Source of the DNA: Microbacterium sp. CSI-V
GTDB taxonomy: Bacteria > Actinomycetota > Actinomycetes > Actinomycetales > Microbacteriaceae
Assembly: GCF_001984105.1 (NCBI RefSeq)
Contig: NZ_MTQM01000004.1
Span: 57,127-121,126, forward strand
Direction of reading: 5' to 3'
DNA length: 64,000 bases
Part shown: positions 1-7,221 of the stretch, piece after piece
Numbering within the stretch: position 1 is the stretch's first letter
Layout of the letters: each line of letters starts with the position of its first letter
The notes under the pieces: generated by a model
What the model saw: the letters and a program-made list of their open reading frames with translations, nothing else
Databases searched by the model: none
What the model was told of the DNA's origin: nothing
Made by a program: the position numbers and the translations under genes

Positions 1-86
1 GTCGCGTCATGCGCACCTCCCCCCGCGGCGCCCGTCTCCGCCGTCTCCGCCACCTCCGCACGTCCGCCCCCGGTCGCGCGCGGTGA
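1..86 (+). CDS. C-terminal end of an unidentified upstream gene (partial)
   Basis: Reading from base 3, an open frame runs from the window edge to a TGA at 84-86. This stop overlaps the GTG start of the next gene by four bases (GTGA), the usual sign of translational coupling in this genome. The visible residues are Arg-rich (about 27 codons, with repeated Arg-Leu-Arg) and carry no recognisable motif. The gene is probably in the same operon as the following glycosyltransferase, so a cell-wall polymer enzyme is possible, but that is inference. The call rests mainly on the overlap; the frame could be chance in such GC-rich DNA. Confidence 0.4.
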   Translation, partial: RVMRTSPRGARLRRLRHLRTSAPGRAR

Positions 87-1519
87 CGGCACTGCCTCCG
101 GGGCGCCAGCTCGTCCTCACGTGGGGGATCCCCCGGGCGTACGGCGGGCTGACGGCGGCCCTGCTGCAGCGCTCGCGACTGTTCGACCGTCGCGGTGGCG
201 CCCCCGTGGACGTCCTGACCTGCGATGATCGCGCCGACACGGTGTCCACGGAGGCCGAGCTGTCCGACCGCGCGGCCCTGTCGGCGGGCGTGCGGGTGAG
301 GAACCTGTGGGACTGGTTGCGCGACAACGATCTGCGGGGTCGCCCGGTCGGACCGTCGGCCGGGTTCTCTCCCCTTCCGGACGGTTCCGCGGAGGACCGG
401 GCCCACGGAACCGTGCTGCGCCGCGTCCGGACGGACGCCCGGGGGACGGTGCAGCAGGTCGACCACCTGCGCCCCGACGGGACCCTGGCCGCGAGCGACC
501 GCCGCGACGTGCCCGCGCCGGACGGCGGCGTCCGTCGCGTCGTCGTGACCTGCGGTGCGGACGGCTCCCCACGGGCTGCCTGGCGCGGGGTTCGGAGCCT
601 GTACGCCGCGTGGCTGGATCACCTCACCGGCGCGGAGCCGACGTTCCTCCTCGTGGACAGCAAGGCGATGGCTCGGTTCGCCGCCGGATACCGGCGCCCG
701 CACGTCGTCGTCGTCCACGTGGTGCACGGCTCGCACCTGACCGACGACGGCGCGGCCCTGCGCCCGTCGCGGGCAGAGGTCTTCGCGCGGCTGGGAGCGT
801 TCGATGCGGTCGTGTTCTGCACCGCCCGGCAGGCGCGCGATGTGCGGCGGCGGGTCGGCCCCCTGCCGCTGCTCGCCGTCGTGCCGCACCCCGTGTCGCG
901 GGTGAAGTCTCGACCGGGGCCCCGCCACGGGGCGGTCGTCCTCGCGCGGCTGGAGGGCATCAAGCGCGTCGAGGACGCCCTCGCGGCCGCGCGCGGGGCG
1001 GCGGAGACCGTCCCCGGACTCACGCTCGACGTCTACGGCGACGGACCCGAGCGCGAGCGGCTCGAGGCGTTCGCGGGCACGGATGGGTCTGTTCGTCTGC
1101 ACGGCTTCGCTCCGACCGCGCGGGAGGCGCTGACCTCGGCATCCGTTCTGCTGCTCACCAGCCGCTCCGAGGCGTTCTCACTGGTCGTGGCGGAGGCGAT
1201 GGCAGCCGGATGCCTGCCGATCGCCTACGACGTGCCGTACGGTCCGCGCGAACTCATCCGGCACGGCCGCACGGGGTGGCTCGTGCCGGCCGGCGATGCC
1301 GCCCGACTCACCGAGACGCTGGTGGCGGCCGTGACGACGGACGAGCGCGTGCTCACCCGGATGCGACGCGACGCCGTCGCCCGGGCGGCGGAGCTCGACG
1401 AACCGGTCGTGCTGGAGCGATGGAGCGCGACGCTGCGCCGGGCGGCTCGACGACACCGGATGCGCGAACGCACCTGGCGATTCCGAGAGATGGTGCGGCG
1501 GCGCCTTCGGATCGGCTGA
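83..1519 (+). CDS. GT4-family glycosyltransferase, TarM/GtfA (TagE)-like
   Basis: This 478-aa cytoplasmic enzyme probably transfers a sugar to a wall polymer or protein. The N-terminus has a GT-B opening (LVLTWGIPRAYGGLTAALLQ). Residues about 100-165 are a run of short strands with Asp-Gly turns (RGTVQQVDHLRPDGT), resembling the beta-meander (DUF1975) of TarM, GtfA and TagE, which glycosylate teichoic acid or serine-rich proteins. The C-terminal GT4 half has a nucleotide-sugar region (VVLARLEGIKRVEDAL) and the EAFSLVVAEAM element carrying the E-x7-E pair. The GTG start is chosen because it overlaps the preceding stop. The acceptor is not known; poly(polyol-phosphate) teichoic acid is the best guess from the family. 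Confidence 0.8.
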   Translation: MTALPPGRQLVLTWGIPRAYGGLTAALLQRSRLFDRRGGAPVDVLTCDDRADTVSTEAELSDRAALSAGVRVRNLWDWLRDNDLRGRPVGPSAGFSPLPDGSAEDRAHGTVLRRVRTDARGTVQQVDHLRPDGTLAASDRRDVPAPDGGVRRVVVTCGADGSPRAAWRGVRSLYAAWLDHLTGAEPTFLLVDSKAMARFAAGYRRPHVVVVHVVHGSHLTDDGAALRPSRAEVFARLGAFDAVVFCTARQARDVRRRVGPLPLLAVVPHPVSRVKSRPGPRHGAVVLARLEGIKRVEDALAAARGAAETVPGLTLDVYGDGPERERLEAFAGTDGSVRLHGFAPTAREALTSASVLLLTSRSEAFSLVVAEAMAAGCLPIAYDVPYGPRELIRHGRTGWLVPAGDAARLTETLVAAVTTDERVLTRMRRDAVARAAELDEPVVLERWSATLRRAARRHRMRERTWRFREMVRRRLRIG

Positions 1520-1662
1520 GAGCGCACCCCTCACCCCACGCGGGGGCGTACTGTCGTCTCACCCAGCCCCGGCATCGCCGGCGCGGAGGCGCCTCTCACG
1601 GCGCACGACGTCCCCGTCCGTCGAGCCACTCCCCCACCCCGGCTCCGGACGGGGTTCGTCGT

Positions 1663-1848
1663 TCAGCGGTCCTCGCCGTAGGCGCGGATGCTGCGGACGT
1701 CGTCGTTCAGATCGTCTTCGGCTGCGTCGTCGCTGACGGCCGCGTCGGCCGCCCGCTGCTGCTTCGCACCGGCCTTCTTCTCCTCGGGCGCCGCCTCGGT
1801 GGCGCCGTCCATCACCGGGGCGTCCTGGGTGGGTTCGCGATCGTCCAT
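1663..1848 (-). CDS. small acidic protein of unknown function
   Basis: This 61-aa ORF has an ATG at 1848-1846 and an excellent Shine-Dalgarno sequence just upstream (GAGGAGGACC on the minus strand). The protein is hydrophilic and charged: Asp/Glu-rich ends surround a Lys/Gln/Ala-rich middle (EEKKAGAKQQ). There is no signal peptide, membrane segment or known motif. It looks intrinsically disordered. The strong RBS and its own transcription unit, between the convergent glycosyltransferase and the divergent terC, argue that it is real. I do not recognise a family. Confidence 0.65.
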   Translation of the reverse strand: MDDREPTQDAPVMDGATEAAPEEKKAGAKQQRAADAAVSDDAAEDDLNDDVRSIRAYGEDR

Positions 1849-1981
1849 GGGGTCCTCCTCGATCCGGGTCCTCTCGGCATCCTGTCGGCGGGTCGGATGC
1901 CGGACCGGGGGGTTGCGTCCGGGACGCGGCCGTGCTGATCGACTCTCAGAGGGCGCGCGGCCGCATCCTGTCAAGCTCCGG

Positions 1982-1987
1982 TAGGAT
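1982..1987 (+). promoter_or_regulatory. -10 element (TAGGAT) for the riboswitch-terC transcript
   Basis: TAGGAT fits the actinobacterial TANNNT -10 pattern and lies just before the first riboswitch helix, so transcription would begin around 1993. No convincing -35 is visible at 17-18 bp upstream. Support is positional only. Confidence 0.4.
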
Positions 1988-1993
1988 GGAGCC

Positions 1994-2110
1994 CGGCAAG
2001 GGGAGTATTCCCACGCGACGATCCCGTCAATACGGTCCACGCCATCGTGGACCCGGGGCGTCGGCTCGCTTCGCGAGTGGAAGAGACCTTGGTGTTTCGA
2101 CGTACACCAA
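1994..2110 (+). promoter_or_regulatory. yybP-ykoY (Mn2+-sensing) riboswitch upstream of terC
   Basis: The leader carries the hallmarks of the yybP-ykoY aptamer: CAAGGGGAGTA at 1997-2007, and the closing GAGACCTTG at 2083-2091, whose CCTTG (2087-2091) pairs with CAAGG (1997-2001) to form P1. Inside are the hairpins GGTCCAC/GTGGACC (2034-2040 with 2047-2053) and CTCGC/GCGAG (2065-2069 with 2073-2077). A further hairpin, GGTGT/ACACC (2091-2095 with 2104-2108), sits between the aptamer and the terC ribosome-binding site (GGGAGG at 2117-2122) and is the likely expression platform. Known members of this class bind Mn2+ and commonly precede terC-family and P-type ATPase genes. Confidence 0.9.
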
Positions 2111-2127
2111 AACCCTGGGAGGCCCGC

Positions 2128-3150
2128 GTGGGTGTGACCCCGCTCATCTGGATCATCACGATCGCCGTGACGATCGCGTTCTTCGTGTTCGAGTTCTTCG
2201 CGCACGTCCGTAAGGCTCACGAGCCGACCATCGGCGAGTCGGCGCGGTGGTCGGCGTTCTACATCGGCCTGGCGCTGCTGTTCGGCGTCGGCATCGGCGT
2301 CGTTTCGGGCTGGACGTACGGCGGCGAGTACTTCGCCGGGTATCTGACCGAGAAGGCGCTGTCGATCGACAACCTCTTCGTCTTCCTCATCATCATGACC
2401 GGCTTCGCGGTGCCGAAGAAGTACCAGCAGAAGGTGCTGATGATCGGCATCGTGATCGCTCTGATCATGCGCGGCGCCTTCATCGCCGTCGGTGCGGCGC
2501 TGATCGAGAACTTCTCCTGGATCTTCTACATCTTCGGCGCGCTGCTCCTCTTCCTCGCGTACCGCCAGGCCTTCTCGCACGGCGAGAGCGACCCGGCCAA
2601 CGGACGCTTCATGCGGTTCGTGCGGCGCGTCCTCCCCGTCAGCGAGGAGTACAACGGCGACAAGCTCACCGTGCAGAAGGACGGCAAGCGCTTCGTGACC
2701 CCGATGCTCCTCGTCATCGTCGCGATCGGCTTCATCGACCTCGTCTTCGCGATCGACTCGATTCCCGCGATCTACGGTCTGACGAACGAGGCGTATATCG
2801 TCTTCACCGCCAACGCGTTCGCCCTGATGGGTCTGCGCCAGCTGTACTTCCTCATCGGCGGCCTGCTCGAGCGCCTCGTCTACCTGTCGCAGGGACTGGC
2901 CGTCATCCTGGCGTTCATCGGTGTGAAGCTCGTCTTCCACGCGCTGCACGTCAACGAGCTGCCCTTCATCAACGGCGGTGAGCCGCTGCTCTGGGTGCCC
3001 GAGATCCCGATCTGGCTGTCGCTGCTGTTCATCGCCGCCACCGTCGCGGTGGCGACCATCGCGAGCCTCGCCAAGACGCGGAGGGATGCCGAGAAGAAGC
3101 GCCGCGACCTGTTCGAGGGCGAGAAGGTCATCCACGCCCCCGAGGACTGA
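2128..3150 (+). CDS. TerC-family integral membrane metal exporter
   Basis: This 340-aa polytopic membrane protein of the TerC/Alx family is likely a Mn2+ (or related metal) exporter in the cytoplasmic membrane. It has about nine hydrophobic segments and the conserved acidic intramembrane motifs EKALSIDNLFVF and DLVFAIDSIPAI. An acidic loop and a Lys/Arg-rich tail are at the C-terminus. The GTG at 2128 is preferred over a further-upstream ATG at 2047. The reasons are that GGGAGG lies 5-6 bases before it and the upstream codons would fall inside the riboswitch. The Mn riboswitch in its leader supports a role in manganese homeostasis. A strong terminator follows. Confidence 0.93.
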   Translation: MGVTPLIWIITIAVTIAFFVFEFFAHVRKAHEPTIGESARWSAFYIGLALLFGVGIGVVSGWTYGGEYFAGYLTEKALSIDNLFVFLIIMTGFAVPKKYQQKVLMIGIVIALIMRGAFIAVGAALIENFSWIFYIFGALLLFLAYRQAFSHGESDPANGRFMRFVRRVLPVSEEYNGDKLTVQKDGKRFVTPMLLVIVAIGFIDLVFAIDSIPAIYGLTNEAYIVFTANAFALMGLRQLYFLIGGLLERLVYLSQGLAVILAFIGVKLVFHALHVNELPFINGGEPLLWVPEIPIWLSLLFIAATVAVATIASLAKTRRDAEKKRRDLFEGEKVIHAPED

Positions 3151-3166
3151 CCCTCTCGACACCGGG

Positions 3167-3194
3167 CGGGCCCGCGGCGCATGCCGCGGGCCCG
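3167..3194 (+). terminator. GC-rich hairpin terminator after terC
   Basis: A perfect 12-bp stem, CGGGCCCGCGGC (3167-3178) with GCCGCGGGCCCG (3183-3194), has a GCAT loop and only two Ts after it. It lies 17 bases past the terC stop. GC-rich stems with short or absent U-tracts are usual for terminators in this group. Confidence 0.75.
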
Positions 3195-3248
3195 TTGCCG
3201 TATCCGCCCCCGGAGCGCAACCCCGCGGGCAGCGGCCCGCGGCCGACC

Positions 3249-3254
3249 TACCGT
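3249..3254 (+). promoter_or_regulatory. -10 element (TACCGT) of a probable leaderless transcript
   Basis: TACCGT matches TANNNT and ends six bases before the ATG at 3261, so transcription would start on or next to the A of the start codon. There is no Shine-Dalgarno sequence for the following gene. The same geometry recurs at 9577, 14482 and 20409. Confidence 0.4.
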
Positions 3255-3260
3255 GACCGC

Positions 3261-4226
3261 ATGACTCGTTTCGGATACACCCTCATGACCGAGCAGAGCG
3301 GACCCCGCGAGCTCGTGGACTACGCCGTCGGCGCCGAGCGCGCCGGGTACGACTTCCTCGTCTCCAGCGACCACTACTCCCCCTGGCTGACGTCGCAGGG
3401 TCATGCGCCCTACGCGTGGACCGTCCTGGGGGCCGTCGCGCACGCCACGACCGACGTCGAGCTGATGACCTACGTCACGTGCCCGACCATCCGGTACCAC
3501 CCGGCCGTCGTGGCGCAGAAGGCAGCCACCCTGCAGCTGCTGTCGGACGGGCGCTTCACCCTTGGTCTCGGATCGGGCGAGAACCTCAACGAGCACGTGG
3601 TCGGCGAGGGCTGGCCGGCCGTCCACGCGCGCCAGGACATGCTCGTCGAGGCGATCGAGATCATCCGCGCGTTGCACACCGGCGACCTCGTGACCTACGA
3701 CGGGGAGTACTTCCGCGTCGACTCGGCCCGCGTGTGGGATGTCCCCGACGGAGGTGTGCCGATCGGCGTCGCCGTGTCGGGCGAGCATTCGATCGAGCGG
3801 TTCGCGCCGCTCGGCGACCACCTCATCACCACCGAGCCCGAAGCCGACCTCATCCGCGGGTGGGACGAGCACCACGACGGCGCCTCACGCAAGATCGGTC
3901 AGATCCCGATCAGCTGGGACCCGGACAAGGATGCCGCGATCGCTCGCGCCCACGACCAGTTCCGGTGGTTCGCCGGCGGCTGGGCCGTGAACTCCGACCT
4001 GCCCACTCCCGCGGGGTTCGCGGGAGCGTCGCAGTTCGTGCGCCCCGAGGACGTCGCGGACTCCATCGCCTGCGGCCCGGACCTCGACGAGCTCGCCGAG
4101 AGCGTGCGCCCCTTCATCGACGCCGGCTTCACCGACATCGCCATCGTGCAGGTCGGCGACGAGCACCAGCAGCGTTTCATCGACGAGGTGGCCGCCCCGT
4201 TGCTGGAGAAGCTGCGCGCGCTCTGA
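3261..4226 (+). CDS. LLM-class F420-dependent oxidoreductase, G6PDH-related family
   Basis: This 321-aa luciferase-like TIM-barrel flavin/deazaflavin enzyme starts MTRFGYTLMTEQSGP. It contains SSDHYSPWL near residue 35, the sheet region VELMTYVTCPTIRYHPAVVA and the cofactor loop LGLGSGENLNEHVVG, all typical of the F420-dependent glucose-6-phosphate dehydrogenase-like group. It likely transfers hydride between coenzyme F420 and an unknown alcohol or sugar substrate. The ATG at 3261 is chosen because the barrel starts there and the upstream extension (from 3195) is proline-rich and non-conserved. No SD is present; a leaderless mRNA is likely. It is convergent with the XRE gene and shows no functional link to its neighbours. 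Confidence 0.88.
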   Translation: MTRFGYTLMTEQSGPRELVDYAVGAERAGYDFLVSSDHYSPWLTSQGHAPYAWTVLGAVAHATTDVELMTYVTCPTIRYHPAVVAQKAATLQLLSDGRFTLGLGSGENLNEHVVGEGWPAVHARQDMLVEAIEIIRALHTGDLVTYDGEYFRVDSARVWDVPDGGVPIGVAVSGEHSIERFAPLGDHLITTEPEADLIRGWDEHHDGASRKIGQIPISWDPDKDAAIARAHDQFRWFAGGWAVNSDLPTPAGFAGASQFVRPEDVADSIACGPDLDELAESVRPFIDAGFTDIAIVQVGDEHQQRFIDEVAAPLLEKLRAL

Positions 4227-4261
4227 CATCCCGCCCGGTCGCGCGGTCGGGCCCGTGGGGC

Positions 4262-5095
4262 TCAGACCGCGTGACCGGTCTCGCGCACCCACTGCTCGAG
4301 ACGCCACGGGGGCACGCGGAACACGCGGGCGACGTCGGTGATCGCGTGATGGCCTTCGATCACGGATGCCACGGCGAACTCCTGCAACGAGCGGAAGTTC
4401 CGCCCGGCCAGCGGACCCACGCGCAGGTCGGCGAAGGTGCGGGGCGCGGTGGCGGCTCCCGCACCGGGCGCGACGAACACGTACGCCGACGCGCCCTGCA
4501 TCCCCCTCTCGGCGGCGCGCTGATGCACGCGCGGGGCGACCGAGGGCACGTGCGGAGGCGGGACGGGTGCTCCGTACTCCGCGGGGGTCGGCGGCGGGCC
4601 GACGGGGTGCGCCGCGGGGGGCGGGGACGTCTGCCACGGAGCCGGCGGCAGCGCCGCGGTCCCGGGGGCGATGTGCGGCGAGAACCCCGCCGCGGGGAGT
4701 CGTTCGGCCGGGGGCGGAGGTGCCGGCGCCGGCACCTCCGTTCCGGAGGTCATCCACGGCGCGGGCGGAAGCTCCCCACCCCAGATCACGGGGCTCGGCA
4801 CCACGTGCGGACTTGAACTGGGTGCGTCGACCGCGTCCGACACCGGGGTGCGGGCGATGCCGTCGCCGAACAGATCCGACACACCGACTTCGAAGACGTC
4901 GGCGAGCGCCACGAGCACCGCCAGCGGCACCGCGGTGCGGCCCGCCTCGATCGATCTGATGCGCTGCTCCGACAGCGCGGCCTCGAACGACAGCGCCGCG
5001 ACGGACATGCCGCGCGCCAGGCGCATGGCCCGCACCCGCTCACCGAGCGTGTGCAGGACGGCGTTCAGGCGATCCTCCTCGTGCTCCTCGGTCAT
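4262..5095 (-). CDS. XRE-type HTH regulator with a C-terminal domain shared with the adjacent beta-helix protein
   Basis: This 277-aa protein has an N-terminal XRE helix-turn-helix (about residues 12-68; LGERVRAMRLARGMSVAALS then LSEQRIRSIEAGRTAVP). A proline-rich, poorly ordered linker (70-215) follows, then a compact C-terminal module (219-277) starting TFADLRVGPLAGRNF and ending VARVFRVPPWRLEQWV, itself HTH-like. The same module ends the upstream-encoded membrane beta-helix protein (32 of 53 aligned positions identical). Its start overlaps that gene's stop (ATGA), so it is the last gene of the polysaccharide operon. I infer it regulates the operon and may pair with the membrane protein through the shared module. 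Confidence 0.8.
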   Translation of the reverse strand: MTEEHEEDRLNAVLHTLGERVRAMRLARGMSVAALSFEAALSEQRIRSIEAGRTAVPLAVLVALADVFEVGVSDLFGDGIARTPVSDAVDAPSSSPHVVPSPVIWGGELPPAPWMTSGTEVPAPAPPPPAERLPAAGFSPHIAPGTAALPPAPWQTSPPPAAHPVGPPPTPAEYGAPVPPPHVPSVAPRVHQRAAERGMQGASAYVFVAPGAGAATAPRTFADLRVGPLAGRNFRSLQEFAVASVIEGHHAITDVARVFRVPPWRLEQWVRETGHAV

Positions 5096-7221
5096 CGACG
5101 ACTTCCTCCCACAGTCGGGTTACGCGCTGCCTCCTCGACCCACTGTTGCAGTCGCCACTGCGCGATGCGGAACAGACGCGCGATGGTCGGCACCGAATAG
5201 CCGCCTTCGAGGACGGCCGCGACGGCGAACTGCTGCAACGAGGCGAAGGTACGCCCCTCCAGCGGACCGGTACGCAGGTCCGCGAACGAGCGCGGTCGGT
5301 GGTGCGCCGGACGCGGGCCGAGCGTCGCGGACGGCGCGGTCGGGCGGGACTCGGCCCACGCCGCGGGGGCGGCCGGTGCCGGGGCGGGGCCGCGCCATCC
5401 GGTCCCGGGACGAGGTGCCGCCGGCGCCGGGGTCGGAACGGGCTCGCGCCGCACCTGATCCGGCGCCACCCCTCCCGAGGTCGGGTCGTCGGCGCGATAC
5501 GCGGCCACCTGCTCCTCACCGTGGCGCAACAGCGCCTCGTGCAGCAGCCGCCGGAGCTTCTGATGCTCTCGACGGCGACGCCAGAGCACCGGCAGGCCGA
5601 TCGCCGGGACGAGGAGGACGAGCGCCCACATCCACATCATCGGGTGCTCGTTCATCCACCCGACCCACGCCCACTGGAACGTCCAATCGGTCTGGACGTT
5701 GCCCTGCTGCATCGTGCGGGATCCCGACCACGACGCCACGACGTCCTGACCGACGCCGTGGAAAGTGTTCCCGGTGATGTCCGCGCGTGCATCCTCGGAG
5801 AGCTCGACAGCGAATCCGGAGGCCACCCGCAGATCGTTGTCGCGGACGATCACGGCCGCTCCGGTCAGTTCGAGCGCGATGCGGCGGCCCGCGAGCCGGG
5901 AGTCGGACACCGTGGCATCCGTGATCCGCCCCGAGACGTCCAGACCCCGGAGGTCCGACGAGGAGAGGTCGGCATCGGCCACGGTGAGCCCGGTGGACGG
6001 ACCCTCCACGAGGACGGCCGTGCGCGTCTCGGACACCTGGGTACCCCGGATCTCGGTCGCGTCGGTGGAGATGACGCGGACTCCGCCCTCGCCGCTGTCG
6101 CGCACGTGCGAACCGGTGAGCGTGAACCCGTCGGCGGGGCTCAGCCCGTACCCGCCCGAGGTCGGACCGGTGGCGAGCGCGGAGCCGTCGATGCGGATGC
6201 CCCAGCCCGCGGAACCGTCCACGGTGGAATCGGTGATCTTCGTGCCGGTGGACTGACGGGAGACGGAGACACCGTCGCCGCCGGAGCCCGTGATCGTCGT
6301 CCGTTCGATCGTCGTGTCGGAGGCGCCGTTCGTCACCTCCACGCCGGTGAGCGTCGAATCCTCGATCGTGGTGTCCTGGATGCCCGCTTGCGTGGTGTCC
6401 GAGAAGAACACCCCGTAATGCAGCCCGGTGATCTTCGTCGAGACGATTCCTGCGGACGCGCGATCGTCCCCGGTGCCCGTGACGGCCAGACCGCCGGTCC
6501 GGCCGCTCCAATAGCCGAGGTCGCGGAACTCCGCGTGGCCGATCACGAGCAGCCCGTCGCGGGCGCGCACGTACGCGCGGCCGTCGTTCTCGTCCCTGTC
6601 GGGTGCCGCCGCCGCTTCGTCCCACGACGTGAACGCGAGCGGATCGTCCTCGCCACCGAAGACCCCGAGGGTGCCGCCCCAGACGACGATGCTCGTGGTC
6701 CCCTCCGCCGAGCTGAGCATCCGGACCGTTCCGCCGCCGTAGAAGTCCAGCTCGGCACCGCGACGGACGACGACGTTGCGGACGAGGGTGAGCGTGCGGT
6801 CGTCCTCGACGCGCAGCGCGCCGAGGGCCTCGAGATCGGCGACGGTGTACCCCCACCGCTGCCCGTTCTGAGGGGCGAGCACGACGGTGTTCCACTGGTC
6901 GGCGAGCGCCGGGTCCCCGGGCGCCAACCCCGCCACGGCCGTCAGTCGCTCATCCTCGGCGGCGACGAGCTCGGCGGGGGTCTTCGGAGCAGCCGGGGCG
7001 TCGGTGGTGTCGGGCGAGGGAGACACCGCCACGACCGGCCCCGTCGGCGCCTCGGCACGAAGCCACGGCAGGAACGTCCCGGTGTGGACGAAATTGCCCA
7101 CGAGCACGACCGCGGCCACGAGAACCACCACCGCGACGACCATGATCACCCGAGCCACCCCGCGGATGGCCGGATGCGTGTCGCCGCGTTCCAGCGCGGT
7201 CAGCGCGCCGTCGTCATCCAC
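5092..7221 (-). CDS. membrane-anchored right-handed beta-helix protein with cytoplasmic HTH-like tail
   Basis: This 709-aa protein is predicted as follows. TM helix 1 is at about 19-44, followed by an extracytoplasmic part to about 525. That part is rich in short parallel-beta-helix turns (recurring units such as TTIEDSTLTGVEV and TKITDSTVDGSAGWG), as in pectate-lyase/NosD/AlgG-type folds. TM helix 2 is at about 528-547, then an Arg-rich juxtamembrane stretch, a Pro/Ala-rich linker (570-643) and a C-terminal HTH-like module (644-700) shared with the next gene. It overlaps the GT2 synthase gene upstream by 8 bases and the XRE gene by 4. The beta-helix likely binds or modifies the nascent polysaccharide; the tail could signal inside the cell. 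No catalytic residues were assigned. Confidence 0.78.
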   Translation of the reverse strand: MDDDGALTALERGDTHPAIRGVARVIMVVAVVVLVAAVVLVGNFVHTGTFLPWLRAEAPTGPVVAVSPSPDTTDAPAAPKTPAELVAAEDERLTAVAGLAPGDPALADQWNTVVLAPQNGQRWGYTVADLEALGALRVEDDRTLTLVRNVVVRRGAELDFYGGGTVRMLSSAEGTTSIVVWGGTLGVFGGEDDPLAFTSWDEAAAAPDRDENDGRAYVRARDGLLVIGHAEFRDLGYWSGRTGGLAVTGTGDDRASAGIVSTKITGLHYGVFFSDTTQAGIQDTTIEDSTLTGVEVTNGASDTTIERTTITGSGGDGVSVSRQSTGTKITDSTVDGSAGWGIRIDGSALATGPTSGGYGLSPADGFTLTGSHVRDSGEGGVRVISTDATEIRGTQVSETRTAVLVEGPSTGLTVADADLSSSDLRGLDVSGRITDATVSDSRLAGRRIALELTGAAVIVRDNDLRVASGFAVELSEDARADITGNTFHGVGQDVVASWSGSRTMQQGNVQTDWTFQWAWVGWMNEHPMMWMWALVLLVPAIGLPVLWRRRREHQKLRRLLHEALLRHGEEQVAAYRADDPTSGGVAPDQVRREPVPTPAPAAPRPGTGWRGPAPAPAAPAAWAESRPTAPSATLGPRPAHHRPRSFADLRTGPLEGRTFASLQQFAVAAVLEGGYSVPTIARLFRIAQWRLQQWVEEAARNPTVGGSRR

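Noticed and set aside
1611..1654. Inverted repeat CCCCGTCCG/CGGACGGGG as terminator
   Set aside because: The 25-base loop and weak context between convergent genes make it uncertain; not listed as a feature.
1663..3162. Long 499-codon minus-strand open frame across terC
   Set aside because: It is antisense shadow of TerC with acidic/His-rich nonsense composition; only its last 61 codons (1663-1848) have an SD and a sensible start.
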